A DNA stretch of 32,062 bases from Labilithrix sp. (lineage in GTDB: Bacteria > Myxococcota > Polyangia > Polyangiales > Polyangiaceae), in assembly GCA_028287035.1 (NCBI GenBank), contig JAQBQL010000029.1, positions 1 through 32,062 of the forward strand. Direction: 5' to 3'. The notes beneath the pieces were generated by a model that was given only the letters and a program-made list of their open reading frames with translations, had not been told where the DNA came from and searched no databases. Each line of letters begins with the position of its first letter. Position 1 is the stretch's first letter. The position numbers and the translations under genes were made by a program. Shown here piece by piece: positions 9,745-17,886 of this stretch.

Positions 9745-11061
9745 TCAGGCGGAGCGGGGAGGGAGCACGCGACGGACGGGCGCCGGTCCGTCGCCGGCGT
9801 CCTCCTCCTCGAGCAAGGCGTGCATGCGGTCGCGCACCGCCGGGTCGGCGCACTGCTCGGCGGCGACGCGGAACCGGGCGCGCTCCGACGGCTCGCGGCT
9901 CGTCGCGAGGGCCTCCGCCGCGGCGCGGCGCGCGGTGGTGTCGAGGGACGGGCCCTCGAGCACGCTCCACAGCTGCTCGCGCGAGACGGCGACGCGGCGG
10001 TAGCTGCTTGCGCCCTGCGCCGCGCCGGCGAGCTCGGCCCCGGTCGCGCTCTGGACGAAGCTCACGTCCGGGGCGTCCCGCTCGGCGTTGGCGCGCGCGA
10101 TGGCCGCTCCGATGCGCTCGGCGAGCGCGTCGCGCCGGGCGGCGTCCTTGCCGTGGAGCTGCAGGCGAAGCACCGCTCGCGAGCCGCGCATCAGCTCGAG
10201 GTCGCCGCCGTTCACCCGCGCGCCATCGAGCTCGCGGAAACCCACGAACCGCGTGCGCGAGCTGCCCTTCACGAGCACGCCGTCGATGCCGACCGAGATG
10301 CGCGAGGCCGACCGGAAGGCCGCCGCCGCGCCCGCCGCGACCACCATGTACGCGAGCAGCGCCGCGAAGAAGCCGGGATCACGCATGCGCGAGACGGGAA
10401 GCGCGATGGTCAGGGCGGCCATGGCGACCGAGAGGAGCGCCACCGCGCCGACCGCGCCGCGGGTCTCGCGCGTGACGGCGACCGCATCGAAGGTGAAGCC
10501 TTCCGCGTCCTCGCGAAAGCTCTCCTCGGTCTCCGCCTCGTCGAGCGTCGGGGACAGCAGCGCGCGGAGGCCCGCGCGGGCGAGCGCGACGTTCCCGAGG
10601 AGCACGACGACCGCCGGCAGCAGCAGTCCCGGAAGGAGCGCATAGACCGAGCGGTCCGCGACCATCCGGTACTGGAAGGCCGCGAGCAGCGCGGTCCACA
10701 GGAGCGAAGGTACGGTCGTCAGCTGCAGGAACGCGCCGGGCGCGGCGGCAAAGGCCCGCGCCGCAGCGAGCGGATCGGGAAGGCCGGCGCGAACCCTGGC
10801 GCGCGCGAGGGTGCGCGCGAGGAAGCCGATCGCCGTCGCCACGAGCCCGAGGACGAGCGCCGACCCGTAGGCCATCCCGACCATCCCCGCGAACATGCGA
10901 AACAGGTCGCTGAGATCGGGGTCGATGCGGAAGAGCGCCAGATCGATGCGCGCGACCGCGTGGGTCGCCGAGATCAGGACGGGCAGCGCGACTCCGCCGG
11001 CGACCGCCGCGACGGTCCGACCGGTCCGTCTCCGACCCTCCGACGACGTTGCTCGGGCCAT
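9745..11061 (-). CDS. Polytopic membrane protein with C-terminal cytoplasmic domain, unknown
   Basis: A 438-residue protein I do not recognise. The N-terminal 280 residues contain about six hydrophobic segments (for example VAAVAGGVALPVLI, YGSALVLGLVATAIGF and LLPGLLLPAVVVLLGNVAL). Next comes a beta-rich stretch (ISVGIDGVLVKG, RTRFVGFRELDGARV) resembling the bacterial PH-like domains of other membrane proteins, then an Ala/Arg-rich helical tail. ATG 11061 was chosen; a GTG lies directly before it. It starts 28 bases after the proB stop and so probably closes that operon. The PH-like reading is weak. Confidence 0.7.
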   Translation of the reverse strand: MARATSSEGRRRTGRTVAAVAGGVALPVLISATHAVARIDLALFRIDPDLSDLFRMFAGMVGMAYGSALVLGLVATAIGFLARTLARARVRAGLPDPLAAARAFAAAPGAFLQLTTVPSLLWTALLAAFQYRMVADRSVYALLPGLLLPAVVVLLGNVALARAGLRALLSPTLDEAETEESFREDAEGFTFDAVAVTRETRGAVGAVALLSVAMAALTIALPVSRMRDPGFFAALLAYMVVAAGAAAAFRSASRISVGIDGVLVKGSSRTRFVGFRELDGARVNGGDLELMRGSRAVLRLQLHGKDAARRDALAERIGAAIARANAERDAPDVSFVQSATGAELAGAAQGASSYRRVAVSREQLWSVLEGPSLDTTARRAAAEALATSREPSERARFRVAAEQCADPAVRDRMHALLEEEDAGDGPAPVRRVLPPRSA

Positions 11062-11089
11062 CACGAGAGCCTAGCTCAACGGCGCGTCG

Positions 11090-12172
11090 TCACCACACGA
11101 CGAGCTCGTCGCGGTGGATGAGGGCGGGCTGGTCCTCGCCCTTCTTCTCCTTCTTGCCGGCCATGACGACCGCCTCCGCCGAGGAGTAGCGGGCGAGGCC
11201 GCGGCCGAGCTCTTCCCCGTCGGGGGCGCGCACGCGCACCGAGTCGCCCGCGCGGAAGTCGCCGCGGACGCCCGAGACGCCGACCGCCAGCAGGCTCTTG
11301 CCCTTGCCACGCACCGCGGCTGCGGCCCCGGCATCGAGCCACACGTCGCCGCGCGGGCGCAGCGTGAAGGCGATCCAGTGCTTCTTCGCCGAGAGCGGAC
11401 GCGCGGCGGCCACGAAGAGCGTGCCCTCGTCGGCGCCGGAGAGGATGCGCTCGAGCACGTCGGCCCGGCGCGCGTCGGCGATGACCACATGCGCGCCGGC
11501 CAGCGTGGCGCGGCGGGCCGCCTCGATCTTGCTGGCCATGCCGCCGGTGCCCACGTCGCTCTTCTTCGCGCGCACGAGCGGCAGGGCCTCGGCGACCACG
11601 TCGTTCACGAGGGGGACACGCGCGCCGCTCGCGTCGAGCAGACCCTCGACGTCGGAGAGGAGCACGAGCACGTCGGCGTCGACCAGCGGCGAGACCATCG
11701 CCGAGAGCTCGTCGTTGTCACCGAACTTGATCTCGTCGACCGCCACCGAGTCGTTCTCGTTCAGGATCGGCACCGCGCGCGCATCGAGCAGCGCCGAGAG
11801 CGCGGCGCGGGCGTTGTTGGCGCGCGTGCGGTCGGCGAGGTCGGCATGCGTCAGGAGCACCTGCGCGACCGTGAGGCCCTCGCTCCCGAACGACTCCTCG
11901 TACGCGCGCATGAGGAGGCACTGGCCTGCGGCGGCGGCCGCTTGCAGGCGCGCCATCTCCTTGGGGCGCGTCTTGTAGCCGAGCTTCCTCGTTCCGAGCG
12001 CGATGGCGCCGCTCGACACGAGCACCACCTGGCGGCCGGCCTTCATCAGATCGCGCACGGCGACGGCGAGGCGCGCGTAGGCGCCGGGGTCCCTCGCGAG
12101 CGTGCTCGAGCCGATCTTGACGACGATGCGCCGCGCCTGGGCGACGGCCGTGCGAGGAGACGTCGCGCTCAT
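11090..12172 (-). CDS. proB: Glutamate 5-kinase
   Basis: First enzyme of proline synthesis: it phosphorylates L-glutamate to gamma-glutamyl phosphate in the cytoplasm. The protein has 360 residues, close to the usual 367. The amino-acid kinase domain spans about 1-255, with RIVVKIGSSTLA, LVSSGAIALG, ILNENDSVAV, FGDNDELSA and the VGTGGMASKIEAA loop. A C-terminal PUA domain (about 275-350) includes GRGLARYSSAE. ATG 12172 overlaps the preceding stop by 4 bases (ATGA), which fixes the start and suggests translational coupling to the DUF697-like gene. No proA or proC lies next to it. The open frame continues far upstream, but that extension is only GC-rich noise through the neighbour. Confidence 0.96.
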   Translation of the reverse strand: MSATSPRTAVAQARRIVVKIGSSTLARDPGAYARLAVAVRDLMKAGRQVVLVSSGAIALGTRKLGYKTRPKEMARLQAAAAAGQCLLMRAYEESFGSEGLTVAQVLLTHADLADRTRANNARAALSALLDARAVPILNENDSVAVDEIKFGDNDELSAMVSPLVDADVLVLLSDVEGLLDASGARVPLVNDVVAEALPLVRAKKSDVGTGGMASKIEAARRATLAGAHVVIADARRADVLERILSGADEGTLFVAAARPLSAKKHWIAFTLRPRGDVWLDAGAAAAVRGKGKSLLAVGVSGVRGDFRAGDSVRVRAPDGEELGRGLARYSSAEAVVMAGKKEKKGEDQPALIHRDELVVW

Positions 12173-12828
12173 CGGACGGAGGCGAGGACCTCGTCGAAGG
12201 CCGCGTCGAGGCGGCGGACGACCCACCCCGGCAGCCCGGCCATCGAGATGAGCACGCCGTCGACGAGCTGCTCGCCCTGCTCGCGCAGATCCTCGGGCGC
12301 GAAGGGCATCTCGTCGCGCGCCGGTACTGCGTCGGTCGTGAGGGCCCGCACGAGGGACTGGTCGATCGCGCTCCGCACGATGCGCGCCTCCTCGACGTCG
12401 ATGCGGACGGAGCGGTCGTCGCGCGCTGTGTCGAGGTAGCGCTGCAGCAGGTGACCGAGCGCGTAGGTGCCGAGCGCCGAGCGGAAGGGGCCGATGAGGG
12501 CGAACGGGCCGAGTCGACCGAGCACCTTGGATGCCGCGAAGCGCGCGCCCTGCGAGAAGAACCCGCGCGGGCCTTCGGTGCCGTTCGGCTCGACGAGGAT
12601 CTTCCGCGCCTCGGGGCTGAGCGACAGGCCGCGGCGGGCGGTCACGTCGTGCACGAGCGCGCCGCGGACCCGACGCACCGTCGCGTCCGGCACCCACGGC
12701 AGAGGGACCACGCCGCAGGCCGCGCCGAGCGCGGTGTACGTGCCGAGCCGGCCGCCCCCGAGCTGGTTCCTGGCGAGCGCGAAGGAGTCGCCGGCGCGAC
12801 TCCGCAGGTTGCCGTCGTCCTTGGCCAT
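12169..12828 (-). CDS. DUF697/YcjF-like protein, unknown function
   Basis: A 219-residue protein. Residues 30-70 (LGTYTALGAACGVVPLPW and following) and a second hydrophobic stretch LGRLGPFALIGPFRSALG resemble the paired, moderately hydrophobic helices of DUF697/YcjF-like proteins, which often accompany GTPases. The resemblance is from memory and moderate. The C-terminal half is helical and charged (AIDQSLVRALTTD). ATG 12828 starts 14 bases after the ABC-like gene, and the stop overlaps proB, so this is a middle gene of the operon. No GTPase is encoded nearby. It could equally be an unnamed lineage-specific protein. Confidence 0.62.
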   Translation of the reverse strand: MAKDDGNLRSRAGDSFALARNQLGGGRLGTYTALGAACGVVPLPWVPDATVRRVRGALVHDVTARRGLSLSPEARKILVEPNGTEGPRGFFSQGARFAASKVLGRLGPFALIGPFRSALGTYALGHLLQRYLDTARDDRSVRIDVEEARIVRSAIDQSLVRALTTDAVPARDEMPFAPEDLREQGEQLVDGVLISMAGLPGWVVRRLDAAFDEVLASVR

Positions 12829-12842
12829 GGGCGCGGAGGCTA

Positions 12843-13718
12843 TCACGCGATCGCGAGCGCGAGCGGCACCAGCTCGACCACCACGGCGCCGGTGTCGGCG
12901 GCGAGCGCAAGGACCTCCGACGCCGCGAGCGAGGGGCCGAGGTCGAGGAGCACCTGCGCGCCCTGCACCTCGAGCGACGCGCCGCGCGCCGCGAGCTCGC
13001 GCGCGAACCCGTCGAGCGCGCCGTGGACCCGCGCCACGAAGCGGCGCGAGGACGCGAGCTCGGCGAGGCGACCCTGCGCCGCCAGACGCGAGGCGGTGAC
13101 GACGATCGCCTCGTCGGCGGCAATGGCGAGCGGCGACGTCAGCGCGACGCGACCGAGCAGCGCGATCCAGGCCTTGCCCTCGAGCGCCTTCACGAGCAGG
13201 CGAGCCCACGTGCGCGCATCCTCCTCGGCGAGGTCGGCCAGGGGATCCTGCAGGACGAGGACGTCGGCGCCGGTGGCGAGGGCGGCCGCCACGACGACGG
13301 CGCGCCGGGCGTGCGGGACCGCGCCTTCGAGCCTCGTCTTCGCGAGGGCGTCGAGCTGCAGGGCCGCGATGGCCTCGGCGGCCTTCGTCCGTGCGGCGGC
13401 CTTCGGGAGGCCGGCGAGCCGCGCGCTCCACGTGACGTACTCGGTGGCCGTCCATCGCGGCGGCAAGGGCGGCGCGAACGGCGCGCCGGCGACCCGGCGG
13501 CCACTCACCGCCGCTGCCGGGTCCTCCCCGCGGATGCGGAGGGCGCCGCGAACCGGCGAGCGAAGCCCGGTGAGCGCGTCGAAGAGGGCGCTCGGAGCGC
13601 CGAGCAGCAGCACGTGCTCGCCGCTCGACCGGAGGGTGAGCCCGTCGATGCTGGGCTCGCCATCGGTGTCGATGCGCAGGTCCTCGGCGACGACGAGAGG
13701 CTCGGGGTCGGACGGCAC
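12843..13718 (-). CDS. Degenerate ABC-ATPase-like protein (probable pseudoenzyme)
   Basis: A 291-residue protein with the layout of an ABC transporter ATP-binding subunit but without its catalytic residues. The Walker A position reads LLLGAPSALFDALTGL (37-52), with no GKS/GKT. The signature region near 133-140 reads AVPHARRAVV in place of LSGGQ. Walker B reads ADVLVLQDPLADL (151-163), where a working protein would have LDEP. The switch His is also absent (IALLGRVAL). The fold markers between them remain, such as RWTATEYVTWSARLAGLP, which resembles the Q-loop-following helices. It starts at GTG 13718. No permease gene is present in the window. ATP binding is unlikely; a structural or regulatory role is inferred. 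Confidence 0.68.
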   Translation of the reverse strand: MPSDPEPLVVAEDLRIDTDGEPSIDGLTLRSSGEHVLLLGAPSALFDALTGLRSPVRGALRIRGEDPAAAVSGRRVAGAPFAPPLPPRWTATEYVTWSARLAGLPKAAARTKAAEAIAALQLDALAKTRLEGAVPHARRAVVVAAALATGADVLVLQDPLADLAEEDARTWARLLVKALEGKAWIALLGRVALTSPLAIAADEAIVVTASRLAAQGRLAELASSRRFVARVHGALDGFARELAARGASLEVQGAQVLLDLGPSLAASEVLALAADTGAVVVELVPLALAIA

Positions 13719-13745
13719 GGCCTGCCAGCCTAGCAGGCGCGGCGG

Positions 13746-14546
13746 TCAGGGCGTGGCGGCCTCGCGCGTGCCGGCGCCGAGGACGCGCCGGCTGCCGCGC
13801 TCCTGCACGAAAGCGACGATGCGGAGGCTCTTCTCGGAGGCGCCAGGCGGCACCTTCATCGTCGTCGCGAGCGTCGCGCCGGCCGCCGGGACGGGCCCGC
13901 CGGTGACGAGATCGCGCGCGATCGCGGTGTGATCGAGGGTCTTGCCGCCGTTCTCGCCGCGCTTCACGTCGACCTGCGCGGCGCTCTGGGTGACCGCCAC
14001 GACGAGCTCCGCGTCACGCGCGGGGACCGGCAGCGCGCCGATCTCCACGGTCACCCGGAACGGGCTCCCCGGTTCGCGCGCGCCGAGCGCGACCGCCACC
14101 TTCGCGTGCGGCCGCTTCGCGGCGTCCATGATCGCGGCCTCCACCTGGGCGCGCCGGCTCCCGACCATCTCGGCGCGTCCGTCGATCACCGCCTGGGGCG
14201 TGTACGAGCCGGACCCGAGCGAGGCGTAGCTGCGCTGACGCTCGCTCGCCTTGCCCGACGCGAAGGGATCGGCCCACCCGAGCCGGTCCCAGTAGTCGAC
14301 GTGCAGGCCGAGCGGCACGACGCGGGCCCCGCTCACCGGCTGGGTCTGCTCGAGCGCGGCGAGCACGGCGTCCGCCGGAGGGCAGCTCGAACAACCCTCC
14401 GAGGTGAAGAGCTCGACGAGCACCGGCGTCGCCTCCACGGCCGGCGCAGCGGCGGCCGGCGTGTCGACCCGTCCCAGGGCGACGAGCGCGGTCGCCGCCG
14501 CGAGCCCGAGGAACACGAGCCGCCGCGCGGGCAAGGGCAACGTCAT
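13746..14546 (-). CDS. DUF1223 secreted thioredoxin-fold protein
   Basis: A 266-residue protein with a signal peptide (hydrophobic VFLGLAAATALVAL, cleavage likely near the AAAA stretch at about 31-34). The DUF1223 core follows, starting VELFTSEGCSSCPPAD. The CxxC pair is Cys52/Cys55. Further family marks are LGLHVDYWDRLGWADPF, a RQRSYA segment and YTPQAVIDG. The thioredoxin-like fold and CxxC suggest a periplasmic redox role, but the biochemical function is not established. ATG 14546 was chosen because it gives a normal signal peptide; the frame continues upstream without any. It may be the first gene of the minus-strand run leading to proB (27 bases to the next gene). Confidence 0.9.
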   Translation of the reverse strand: MTLPLPARRLVFLGLAAATALVALGRVDTPAAAAPAVEATPVLVELFTSEGCSSCPPADAVLAALEQTQPVSGARVVPLGLHVDYWDRLGWADPFASGKASERQRSYASLGSGSYTPQAVIDGRAEMVGSRRAQVEAAIMDAAKRPHAKVAVALGAREPGSPFRVTVEIGALPVPARDAELVVAVTQSAAQVDVKRGENGGKTLDHTAIARDLVTGGPVPAAGATLATTMKVPPGASEKSLRIVAFVQERGSRRVLGAGTREAATP

Positions 14547-14676
14547 GGAAGCCGTACGCGGCGAGCGAGGCGCCGGTTTCGCGCGGCCGCCGCGCAGGTC
14601 ACATCCGCCGACACCACGCAGGCGTGCGGGAGGCGCGCTGCACCTGGTACGCTCTGCGAGGTACCGGAGGCTCCGC

Positions 14677-15510
14677 ATGCGCGCTCGTCACCATCTCTGC
14701 ATCGTGGGGCTCTCCGCCCTCGTGCTCCTCCTCGCCGCCAGCGGCTGCGCCGACGACGGCGACGCGCAGGTCATCGCGCCCGTGGTGCTCGGGATGGTGG
14801 AGACCGCCGCGCCGACGTACGACGACGGCGAGGAGCAGATCTACGAGACGTTCACGCCGGTGACGCTGCCGCTCCGTCGCCCCTCCGATGACGAGCGCCC
14901 CAAGGGCCAGCAAGATCCGTATCCGCGCCCGCCATTCCATCTGGCGAGCGATACGCGCACGACGGTCCGCTTCACGCTCTCGAACCTCGAGGACAAGCCG
15001 CACACCGTCGAGCTGCTGCTGAACCCGTGGAACGAGTTCGTGCACTACGAGCCGGGCGTCATCGTCACCGACGAGGAGACGCTCCCGAACTTCAGCGGCA
15101 TCGACCGCTTCTTCGTGCTGCCGCCGTTCGCGCGGGTCGAGGGCATCATCACCGCCGACGACATCGTGGAGCTCGCGACGGACCTCGCCACGGCCATGCA
15201 GATCGCGAAGACGCCGCCCGACGCCGCCGGGCAGTTCGCGGGTCCCGCGCTCTACAACCGCGCGTTCAACCAGCAGAACCGATCGAGCCAGACCGACCCG
15301 GTGCTCGCGCCGTTCATCCCGAAGGTCGTCGCCAACGTCGTCGGCTTCGATCTCGGCCTCCGGTCGTACGACCCCGCGAAGGTCGCCGTGGAGGTCGTTC
15401 TCGACATCGAGGACGTGCAGGGCGACCGCGTGATCCCCGACGGCGACGACACGCGCCGGCAGGGAAAGCCGGGGACCGCGCTCGTCCCGCCGCCGCCGCC
15501 CGACGGCTGA
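14677..15510 (+). CDS. Lipoprotein, unknown function
   Basis: A 277-residue predicted lipoprotein: basic start MRARHHL, hydrophobic segment, lipobox LAASGC. A beta-sandwich-like region follows (TTVRFTLSNLEDKPHTVELLL), then a helical middle (DDIVELATDLATAMQIA) and a beta-rich end (VAVEVVLDIEDVQGDRV). The last residues are Pro-rich. I do not recognise the family. The start is well supported by GGAGG at 14666-14670, 6 bases before ATG 14677, one of the few clear ribosome sites in the window. It is transcribed divergently from the DUF1223 gene, with 130 bases between them. Confidence 0.78.
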   Translation: MRARHHLCIVGLSALVLLLAASGCADDGDAQVIAPVVLGMVETAAPTYDDGEEQIYETFTPVTLPLRRPSDDERPKGQQDPYPRPPFHLASDTRTTVRFTLSNLEDKPHTVELLLNPWNEFVHYEPGVIVTDEETLPNFSGIDRFFVLPPFARVEGIITADDIVELATDLATAMQIAKTPPDAAGQFAGPALYNRAFNQQNRSSQTDPVLAPFIPKVVANVVGFDLGLRSYDPAKVAVEVVLDIEDVQGDRVIPDGDDTRRQGKPGTALVPPPPPDG

Positions 15511-15524
15511 GAACGCCGAGAGGC

Positions 15525-15553
15525 TTGACATGCGCCGGGGGATCGACGAATTT
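15525..15553 (+). promoter_or_regulatory. Candidate tRNA-Ser promoter
   Basis: A perfect -35 TTGACA at 15525-15530, then a 17-bp spacer and a weak -10 GAATTT at 15548-15553. Transcription would start within a base or two of the tRNA 5' end at 15561. Confidence 0.5.
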
Positions 15554-15560
15554 CCGCGGT

Positions 15561-15647
15561 GGAGAGCTGTCCGAGTGGCCGAAGGAGCCTGATTCGAAAT
15601 CAGGTGAGCGTGCAAGCGTTCCAAGGGTTCGAATCCCTTGCTCTCCG
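15561..15647 (+). tRNA. tRNA-Ser(CGA)
   Basis: An 87-nt class II tRNA. The acceptor stem GGAGAGC pairs with GCTCTCC, with G as discriminator base (typical of tRNA-Ser). The anticodon stem CCTGA/TCAGG encloses the loop TTCGAAA, giving anticodon CGA, which reads UCG. The long variable arm and the T-arm AAGGG-TTCGAAT-CCCTT are clear. The 3' CCA is not encoded. UCG is a frequent Ser codon in such GC-rich genomes. Confidence 0.97.
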
Positions 15648-15673
15648 CTAAATTCCCGAAGGTAGCGACCGCG

Positions 15674-17809
15674 CTAGCGGCCGAACAGGTTGAACAGCTT
15701 TCCGAGGACCTTCCCCAGCCGGGAGGGCGGAAGCTTCCACGGGTCCGGCTCGACGGCGACCGGCGCCGTGCCCGCGGCGGGGGCGACCGCGCCGAGCGCC
15801 TTCAGGATCTCGTCGAGCGAACGCGTGCGGTCGAGCCGCGTAGCGAGCGCGCGACCGGTGCGCGCGTCCCGTGCGTCGATCGCCATCACGCAGTGCTCGT
15901 CGAAGGACATGCGGAAGGTGACGCGCCCGCCGTCCGCGAGCGCGCGGTCCTCGACCACCGCCGAGCAGAGATACTCGTTGCGCGTCACGTCGGCCGACTC
16001 GCCCTGGAAGATGGGCATCGCCACCGCGCCCAGGTGGTCGGCATCGATCGTCACTTCACGCTGCGCCGGCAACCGTGCGTTCCGCGCCACGATCGGCACG
16101 AAGCGGAGGCCCGCGCTCGCGTGGCCGACGCTCATGGGAAGGATGTCGATCAGCGTGGGCGCGGTGGAGGAGCCGATCTCCTCGGCCAGCAGCGCAGCGC
16201 CGAGGGCCACCGCCTCGTCGGGGTTGATGCGCTTGCTGGGACGCCGGCCGAACAGCTCCTGCACCGCTCGCTGGACGGCCGGAATGCGCGTGCTGCCGCC
16301 GACGAGCACTACGTCCTGGATGTCGGCCGGGGTCATCGACGCGGCGCGCATCACCTCGGTGGCGATCGTGACCGTGCGCAGGATCAAGGTCGCGGTGATC
16401 TGCTCGAACCGCTCGCGCGTGATCTCCACGCTGAGCGTGCGGATGGGGTCGCGCGTGAACTCGGGAAGCTCGACGAGGTACTCGGTCTGCACGGAAAGCG
16501 CGCGCTTCGCGAGCTCGGCGGCCTCGCGGAGGCGCACGATCTGCTGCGGCGTCGGGTCGAGGTCGAGCGACTCGGCGCGCTGGAACTCGACGAGCAGGTG
16601 CGAGGCGATGAGGTCGTCGAAGTCCGACCCGCCGACGAAGTTGTCGCCGCCGGTCGCGAGCACCTCGAGCTGCTCCGCGCCGAGATCGACGACGGAGAAG
16701 TCGAACGTGCCGCCGCCGAAGTCCCACACCGCGACGCGCGAGGCTTGCGTCTGCTTGTGTCCGTAGGCGACGGCCGCGGCGGTCGGCTCGTTGACGATGC
16801 GGTGCACGACGAGCTTCGCCTCGCCGGCGGCGCGCCGGACCGCCTCGCGCTGCACCTCCGAGAAGTAGGCGGGCACGGTGATCACCGCAGCCTCGACCGG
16901 CACGCCGAGATGCGCCTCGGCGGTCGAGCGCACCTCGGCAAGGATCCGCGCGGCGATCGTGTCCATGCTGATGACCGCATCGTCGATGCGCACGCCGAAG
17001 CGCTGGTCCTCGGCCTCGGCGAGCGGATAGGCGAAGTGCTCCTGGAGCTCCGACGCGAGCTGCGCGCGGAAGGTGCGGCCGACCAGGCGCTTCGAGCCGT
17101 ACACGGTGCGCAGCGGGTGCAGGATCTGGCGGTCGGCAGCGCGCTGGCCGACGTGGAAGGTGCCGTCGGGGTTGAACATGATCATCGACGGGATCGTGTT
17201 CGAGCCGGTCCGCCCCGGGATGACCTTGGGCTTTCCGTCCACCACGTACGAAGCGCAGGTGTTCGTGGTGCCGAGGTCGATGCCGATGATGGTGCCGGTC
17301 CTTCGCACGGCGAGCGGCTCGATCTGCGGCGCGGTCTCGTCGACCTCGCCGATGTCGTCCTCGTCGGCGAGCGCGGCGTGGAGGTGCTCGCCGGGCATCG
17401 GAGGAGGCCCGCCGACCTGGCCGGGGAGCGCGGGCGGCCGCTGCTGGGCGGGCGGCGCGGGCGAGGCGAGCGCCGCGATCAGCTCGGCGTCGATGCCGAG
17501 CGCGAGGAACGCAATTCCCATCCCCTTGGCGGCGTCGACCCAGGCGACCCGCGCCAGGCCGGTCGCGATGCGTCCTCCTTCGTCGTCGAGCAGATCGAAG
17601 CGGATCTCCTCGCCGGCCTTCGCGACCGACTCGGTGGACACGCGCGCGCCCGAGCTGCTGACGTCCCTCAGCCGGTCGATCTGGATGTCGTGTCGACCGA
17701 CGATCGACCACAGAATGCGTGCCGACGAGCCGAGGCGTGCGTGGATCCGGCGATTGGTCGTTGCCAAGACCCGGCAGTGTAAACCGAGGGGGCGGGCCCC
17801 GTCAGGCAC
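15674..17809 (-). CDS. PilZ-Hsp70 fusion protein (DnaK-like with N-terminal cyclic-di-GMP-binding domain)
   Basis: A 711-residue protein in two parts. Residues about 18-115 form a PilZ domain with both ligand motifs: RIHAR (RxxxR) and DVSSSG (DxSxxG). A Pro-rich linker spans about 116-165. From 172 an Hsp70 follows: phosphate-1 loop IGIDLGTTNTC, connect-1 NEPTAAAVAYG, phosphate-2 WDFGGGTFDFSVVD, adenosine loop VLVGGSTRIPAVQ. A shortened substrate-binding region comes next (SVGHASAGLRF onward). The usual helical lid is mostly missing; the protein ends in a basic amphipathic tail. ATPase residues look intact. The idea that cyclic-di-GMP gates a chaperone is inference. Start: GTG 17809 as given, or TTG 17767 (697 residues), which lies just after a promoter-like element and keeps both PilZ motifs. 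Confidence 0.88.
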   Translation of the reverse strand: MPDGARPLGLHCRVLATTNRRIHARLGSSARILWSIVGRHDIQIDRLRDVSSSGARVSTESVAKAGEEIRFDLLDDEGGRIATGLARVAWVDAAKGMGIAFLALGIDAELIAALASPAPPAQQRPPALPGQVGGPPPMPGEHLHAALADEDDIGEVDETAPQIEPLAVRRTGTIIGIDLGTTNTCASYVVDGKPKVIPGRTGSNTIPSMIMFNPDGTFHVGQRAADRQILHPLRTVYGSKRLVGRTFRAQLASELQEHFAYPLAEAEDQRFGVRIDDAVISMDTIAARILAEVRSTAEAHLGVPVEAAVITVPAYFSEVQREAVRRAAGEAKLVVHRIVNEPTAAAVAYGHKQTQASRVAVWDFGGGTFDFSVVDLGAEQLEVLATGGDNFVGGSDFDDLIASHLLVEFQRAESLDLDPTPQQIVRLREAAELAKRALSVQTEYLVELPEFTRDPIRTLSVEITRERFEQITATLILRTVTIATEVMRAASMTPADIQDVVLVGGSTRIPAVQRAVQELFGRRPSKRINPDEAVALGAALLAEEIGSSTAPTLIDILPMSVGHASAGLRFVPIVARNARLPAQREVTIDADHLGAVAMPIFQGESADVTRNEYLCSAVVEDRALADGGRVTFRMSFDEHCVMAIDARDARTGRALATRLDRTRSLDEILKALGAVAPAAGTAPVAVEPDPWKLPPSRLGKVLGKLFNLFGR
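17776..17805 (-). promoter_or_regulatory. Candidate promoter of the PilZ-Hsp70 gene
   Basis: On the minus strand, CTGACG (17805-17800), an 18-bp spacer and TACACT (17781-17776). The TTG at 17767 follows 8 bases after the -10. If real, the GTG at 17809 cannot be the start of this transcript and translation would begin at the TTG, leaderless. Confidence 0.35.
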
Positions 17810-17886
17810 CTTCGAATCGCGCTCCGCCGGGGGATCCGGTCTCCCGCGCGCTATGCTGAGGGTCCTCGCTGAACCGGGAGCCCGTC

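Noticed and set aside
11090..13123. A 677-residue fusion of proB with an N-terminal extension
   Set aside because: The extension runs through the DUF697-like gene and into the ABC-like gene in another frame and has no domain. The ATGA overlap at 12169-12172 gives a normal ProB start.
12843..13718. Calling the ABC-like gene a working transporter ATPase
   Set aside because: Every nucleotide-handling motif is altered, and no permease is encoded in the window.
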